DNA of 64,000 bases from Enemella dayhoffiae (GTDB lineage: Bacteria; Actinomycetota; Actinomycetes; Propionibacteriales; Propionibacteriaceae), in NCBI RefSeq assembly GCF_002250625.1, contig NZ_NMVQ01000043.1:1-64000 (forward strand), read 5' to 3'. A program made the translations under genes and the position numbers. Positions 61,055 through 64,000 of the stretch are shown one piece after another; position 1 is the first letter of the stretch; every line of letters begins with the position of its first letter. The notes under the pieces were generated by a model. That model did not search any database. It saw nothing but the letters and a program-made list of their open reading frames with translations, and had not been told where the DNA came from.

Positions 61055-62535
61055 TGAAGGTTTTCAAGCTGACCGACCCCGGTGAGGGACTCACCGAGGC
61101 CGAGATCGTCACCTGGCGGGTGGCCGAGGGCGACACCGTCAAGGTGAACGACATCGTGGTCGAGGTGGAGACCTCCAAGTCGCTGGTGGAGCTACCGATC
61201 CCGTGGGCGGGCACGGTCGCCAAGATCATGGTGCCGGCCGGGGAGACCGTCGACGTGGGTACGCCGATCATCCAGATCGACGACGGTTCGGGTGACGAGC
61301 CGCCCGCCCAGGGCGGCGGCGCGGCCGACGCCGACAAGGAGGGTGCGCAGAAGAGGACCCCCAACCTGGTCGGGTATGGCGCGGTCGAGGGCAGCACGAA
61401 GCGGCGTGCCCGCAAGGGTCGCCCGGCCGCCGACGAGTCGGCCTCGGTCGCCCACGAGCAGGTCACCGGCACCTTCGACATGGCGCAGCCGGTCAGCCGG
61501 CACGCCGATCTCCGCGAGCCGCTGCACGGCAGCGTCGAGGGGCTGCCCCGGCACGGTGAGTTGCCCGGTCCGGGCCAGCCGGCGCGGCTGCACACCCTGG
61601 ACGACGACACCGACGCCGACGCGGACTCCGGCGCCGGGCGACCGTTGGCCAAGCCTCCGGTACGCCGGCTGGCGAAGGACCTGGGCATCGACCTGTCCCG
61701 GGTCCGCGGGACGGGGGAGGACGGGGTGATCACCCGCGAGGACGTCCAGTCGGCGGCCGCCGGACAGGGCTCGGGCGGTGCGGGTTCCGGCTCGGGTACG
61801 GCGGGCGCATCGCAGGAGCGGCGGGTGCCGATCAAGGGCGTCCGGAAGATGACCGCCGAGGCGATGGTGTCCTCGGCGTTCACCGCCCCGCACGCCACCG
61901 AGTGGGTGACCTGCGACGTCACCGCGATGATGGAGTTGCTGGAGAAACTGAAGCAGCACCGCGACCTCCGGGGCGTACGCCTGTCCCCGCTGCTGCTGGT
62001 GGCCCGGGCGGCGCTGCTGGCGATCGGCCGCAACCCCGAGCTGAACACCTCCTGGGACGCCTCGAGCCAGGAGATCGTCTATCACCCGCAGGTGAACCTC
62101 GGCATCGCCGCGGCCACCCCGCGCGGGTTGCTGGTGCCCAACGTCAAGGGTGCCGACCGGCTGTCGCTGGCCGAGCTGGCCGAGGCGCTGAAGGATCTGG
62201 TCGCCGTCGCCAAGGAGGGTCGCAGCCAGCCGGCCGACCTCTCCGGCGGCACGTTCACGATCACCAACATCGGCGTCTTCGGCATCGACGGCGGTACGCC
62301 GATCCTCAACCCGGGGGAGGCCGGAATCCTCGCCGTGGGAGCGATCCAGCGGCGCCCGTGGGTGGTCGGCGGCCCTTCGACAGGCTCAGGGACCGAGGAG
62401 CGGATCGAGGCGCGCTGGGTGACCACGCTCGCGGTCTCCTTCGACCACCGCCTGGTCGACGGGGAACAGGGGTCGAAGTTCCTCGCCGACGTCGCCCGGA
62501 TCGTCACCGACCCCGGGATGGCGCTGCTCTTTTGA
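61054..62535 (+). CDS. 2-oxo-acid dehydrogenase E2 (dihydrolipoyl acyltransferase) with an in-frame repeat insertion
   Basis: A 493-residue acyltransferase. The lipoyl domain has the modified lysine in VETSKSLVELP (K44). The E3-binding domain is PPVRRLAKDLGIDLSRVRGT, then the catalytic domain with FDHRLVDGEQGSKFL. Between strands near the active site the frame gains GGPSTGSGTEER, encoded by a copy of a dispersed repeat (62373-62397); homologues usually run straight from RPWVV to the following strand. The insertion keeps the frame. No E3 gene is in the window. Confidence 0.93.
   Translation: MKVFKLTDPGEGLTEAEIVTWRVAEGDTVKVNDIVVEVETSKSLVELPIPWAGTVAKIMVPAGETVDVGTPIIQIDDGSGDEPPAQGGGAADADKEGAQKRTPNLVGYGAVEGSTKRRARKGRPAADESASVAHEQVTGTFDMAQPVSRHADLREPLHGSVEGLPRHGELPGPGQPARLHTLDDDTDADADSGAGRPLAKPPVRRLAKDLGIDLSRVRGTGEDGVITREDVQSAAAGQGSGGAGSGSGTAGASQERRVPIKGVRKMTAEAMVSSAFTAPHATEWVTCDVTAMMELLEKLKQHRDLRGVRLSPLLLVARAALLAIGRNPELNTSWDASSQEIVYHPQVNLGIAAATPRGLLVPNVKGADRLSLAELAEALKDLVAVAKEGRSQPADLSGGTFTITNIGVFGIDGGTPILNPGEAGILAVGAIQRRPWVVGGPSTGSGTEERIEARWVTTLAVSFDHRLVDGEQGSKFLADVARIVTDPGMALLF
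62373..62397. repeat. Dispersed repeat copy inside the E2 gene
   Basis: The 25-bp copy begins CCCTTCGACAGGCTCAGGGA, continues CCGAG, and lies within the acyltransferase coding sequence. Its ends (CCCT and AGGG) form a short inverted repeat. Related copies are at 20116-20140 and 41680-41776. Confidence 0.75.
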
Positions 62536-62539
62536 ACCC

Positions 62540-63277
62540 TCAGTCCTTGTTGGCGCGGAGGGCGGCGGTGTCCTGCTGGGTCTTCACCGTGGCGAGCATG
62601 AACTCCAGGCCCATCCGCAGACTGATGATCCAGAACGCCAGTGGCACCAGGCCGAGCACCAGCGCCATCAGCCCGAGGAACACGAACACCCCGGAGGCGC
62701 CGCTGCTGGAGCCGCCCAGCATGCCGCCCATGGCGGAGGCCATCACCTGTCCCACCAGGAACACATAGCCGGCGCTGCCCAGCCAGTAGAGGACGCCGAT
62801 CACGATCCCGAGGATGTAGAGGATCTTCGCCAGCGCCGGGGTGGCGTACTCGCTGAAGCTGAAGTCGAACAAGGTGGCGAACAGGCCCTTGTTCTGCGCG
62901 GTCCCGGTCGGCTGGGCCACGTTGGTGTTGGCGCCCGACCAGGCCGCGTCGGCGGACTGCTGCTGCGGGGCCCAGCCGCCCTGCTGCTGTTCCGAGGCGT
63001 ACGCCGCAGAGGCTTGCGAGCCCGGATAGGCCGCGGAGGCCTGCGAGCCGGGGTAGGAGGCCGAGGACTGGGAACCCGGATAGCCCGAGGCCTGCTGGTC
63101 GGCGTACCCGCTCGAGGCCTGCTGGTCGGCGTACCCGGCTGACGGCTGCGAGGTGGGGTACTGCTGGGTGGGCTGGGCGTCACCGGACCAGGCGGACTGG
63201 CCCGCGTCGCCGGAGCCCCAGCCCTGGTTCTGGGAGTTGTTCTGGTAGCCGGACTGGCCGTACTGGTCGTAGGACAT
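62540..63277 (-). CDS. DUF4282 membrane protein with a Tyr/Gln/Ser-rich disordered tail
   Basis: A 245-residue protein. The N-terminal about 130 residues are low complexity, with repeats such as SGYADQQAS and AYPGSQAS. A DUF4282 domain follows with two helices (LYILGIVIGVLYWLGSAGYV and VFVFLGLMALVLGLVPLAFW) and the ending ISLRMGLEFMLATVKTQQDT. I use the ATG at 63277, three codons into the frame. Same design as the two DUF805 proteins at 20-22 kb. Confidence 0.85.
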   Translation of the reverse strand: MSYDQYGQSGYQNNSQNQGWGSGDAGQSAWSGDAQPTQQYPTSQPSAGYADQQASSGYADQQASGYPGSQSSASYPGSQASAAYPGSQASAAYASEQQQGGWAPQQQSADAAWSGANTNVAQPTGTAQNKGLFATLFDFSFSEYATPALAKILYILGIVIGVLYWLGSAGYVFLVGQVMASAMGGMLGGSSSGASGVFVFLGLMALVLGLVPLAFWIISLRMGLEFMLATVKTQQDTAALRANKD

Positions 63278-63351
63278 GTCCCGCATTCTGCACGCCCCGG
63301 CGGGTCAGGTGGTCGGCGACGCACCCGAAAAACCAGTCCCGGGGAAAACGA

Positions 63352-63384
63352 GGCGGCGCCCCTCCCGGTGTGAGGGACGCCGCC
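63352..63384 (-). terminator. Terminator of the LGFP-repeat gene
   Basis: Arms GGCGGCG-c-CCCTC and GAGGG-a-CGCCGCC around CCCGGTGT-like loop bases form a strong hairpin, 21 nt after the stop at 63406. Confidence 0.7.
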
Positions 63385-63405
63385 AGCGCGTCGTAGCGGG
63401 ACCGA

Positions 63406-64000
63406 TCAGCCGGACATCCCGGTGCGGTTGTTCCAGACGATCACGCCGCCCTGATAGGACTGGCGGCACTCGAAGTCGCCGCCCACCGGGCTGCACTGCT
63501 CATCCCACACCGGGTAACCGAAGCGGCCGGCCTCCCAGCCGTTGCGGGCCCAGTGGTCGCGGATCAGGCCCCAGCTCGGGTGTGCCCCGCTGGCCGGGGA
63601 CCAGTAGATCGAGCCCCCCTGGAAGAACTGGGCGCAGCCGCCGTCGCGGAGCCCGCAGAACTCGTTGCCGATCGGATAGCCGAGCTGGCCGGTCTCCCAG
63701 CCCTTCTCGGCATACTTGTAGACGATGGCACCCCAGACCGGGTGCGCCCCGGTCGCCGGGGACCACAGGATGACCCCACCCTGGAAGCCCTGCACGCAGC
63801 CCTTGTCCTTCAGGCCGCAGTTCTCGTCCGAGGTCGGGTAGCCGAGCGTGCCGCGCTCCCAGCCCTGGGCGGCGTACGCCTTGTAGATCTCGCCCCAGAC
63901 CGGGTGGGCCCCGGTGGCCGGGGACCAGTAGATCAGCCCGCCCTGGAAGGACTGGAAGCAGCCGCCGTCCTTGAGGCCGCAGTTCTCGTCGGAGGTCGGA
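63406..64000 (-). CDS. LGFP-repeat protein, C-terminal part (5' end beyond the window)
   Basis: The frame is open from the window edge to the stop at 63406. It encodes about three 54-residue units of the form FQGGxIxWSPATGAHPVWG, then GWExGxLGYP, and CGLxDGGCxQ. LGYP is the LGFP-type core, a wall-binding repeat in actinobacterial secreted enzymes. Each unit has a Cys pair (for example CGLKDGGC) not usual in LGFP repeats, suggesting a disulfide per repeat. Ends NRTGMSG. The catalytic part, if any, lies right of the window. Confidence 0.85.
   Translation of the reverse strand, partial: PTSDENCGLKDGGCFQSFQGGLIYWSPATGAHPVWGEIYKAYAAQGWERGTLGYPTSDENCGLKDKGCVQGFQGGVILWSPATGAHPVWGAIVYKYAEKGWETGQLGYPIGNEFCGLRDGGCAQFFQGGSIYWSPASGAHPSWGLIRDHWARNGWEAGRFGYPVWDEQCSPVGGDFECRQSYQGGVIVWNNRTGMSG

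Overview
The window is high-GC DNA with dense genes, ATGA/GTGA start-stop overlaps, frequent GTG starts and families typical of Actinobacteria (DUF5318, YhgE/Pip with MMPL, FemX, REP13E12-type DUF222/HNH, LGFP repeats, DUF805). A member of the Propionibacteriales, perhaps Propionibacteriaceae, is my best guess; no marker gene here proves it.

Region 1 (1-13.1 kb) is the end of a decayed integrative element next to a tRNA-Ala gene. It carries the 3' end of an IS481-type transposase; a type II CBASS anti-phage operon (patatin effector, CD-NTase, E1/E2 ligase Cap2) whose cap2 is cut off by that IS, with no cap3 visible; a MobF relaxase with a stop codon at a conserved N-terminal tyrosine position; a TetR-SDR-MFS cassette; a frameshifted AraC gene; and a large serine recombinase whose catalytic domain is gone and whose remainder is fused in frame to the start of an ArdC-like gene. 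The element therefore looks immobile, while the CBASS effector and cyclase still look intact.

Region 2 (13.1-20.0 kb) lies between an intact tRNA-Ala(TGC) gene and a degenerate copy of its 5' two thirds. It holds one tightly overlapped minus-strand operon: a TrpA-like lyase, a GntR/HutC regulator, an RbsA-type ATPase, an RbsC-type permease, an FGGY kinase and an RbsB-type lipoprotein. A promoter and an 18-bp perfect palindrome precede it. I read it as an uncharacterised carbohydrate or polyol catabolic system in which the kinase product is split by a TrpA-type retro-aldol lyase.

Region 3 (20-33 kb) is mostly ordinary chromosome: two DUF805 membrane proteins with FUS-like YGQ tails, DUF5318, a class A penicillin-binding protein, a fused GT87/PIG-V glycosyltransferase, an AlkD-like glycosylase, a hemerythrin, an EamA/B3-4/MocR cluster and a Phd/PIN toxin-antitoxin pair. 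Region 4 (32.5-40.3 kb) is a TetR-controlled MMPL-YhgE/Pip export pair, with the MMPL protein carrying a degenerate ABC-ATPase-like tail, followed by a DUF2079 membrane protein. Region 5 (40.3-43.3 kb) is a graveyard of gene fragments and dispersed repeats next to a DUF222/HNH gene.

Region 6 (43.3-64 kb) holds an SRPBCC protein, a tyrosine phosphatase, a zinc-ribbon membrane pseudo-protease, an alanine-racemase-like enzyme, a TetR regulator, FemX, a PrsW protease, a full kdp potassium-uptake operon (with a 32-residue ORF ahead of kdpF), a three-gene 2-oxo-acid dehydrogenase operon behind a leader with competing hairpins, a DUF4282 protein with a low-complexity tail, and the C-terminal part of a cysteine-containing LGFP-repeat protein that runs off the window.
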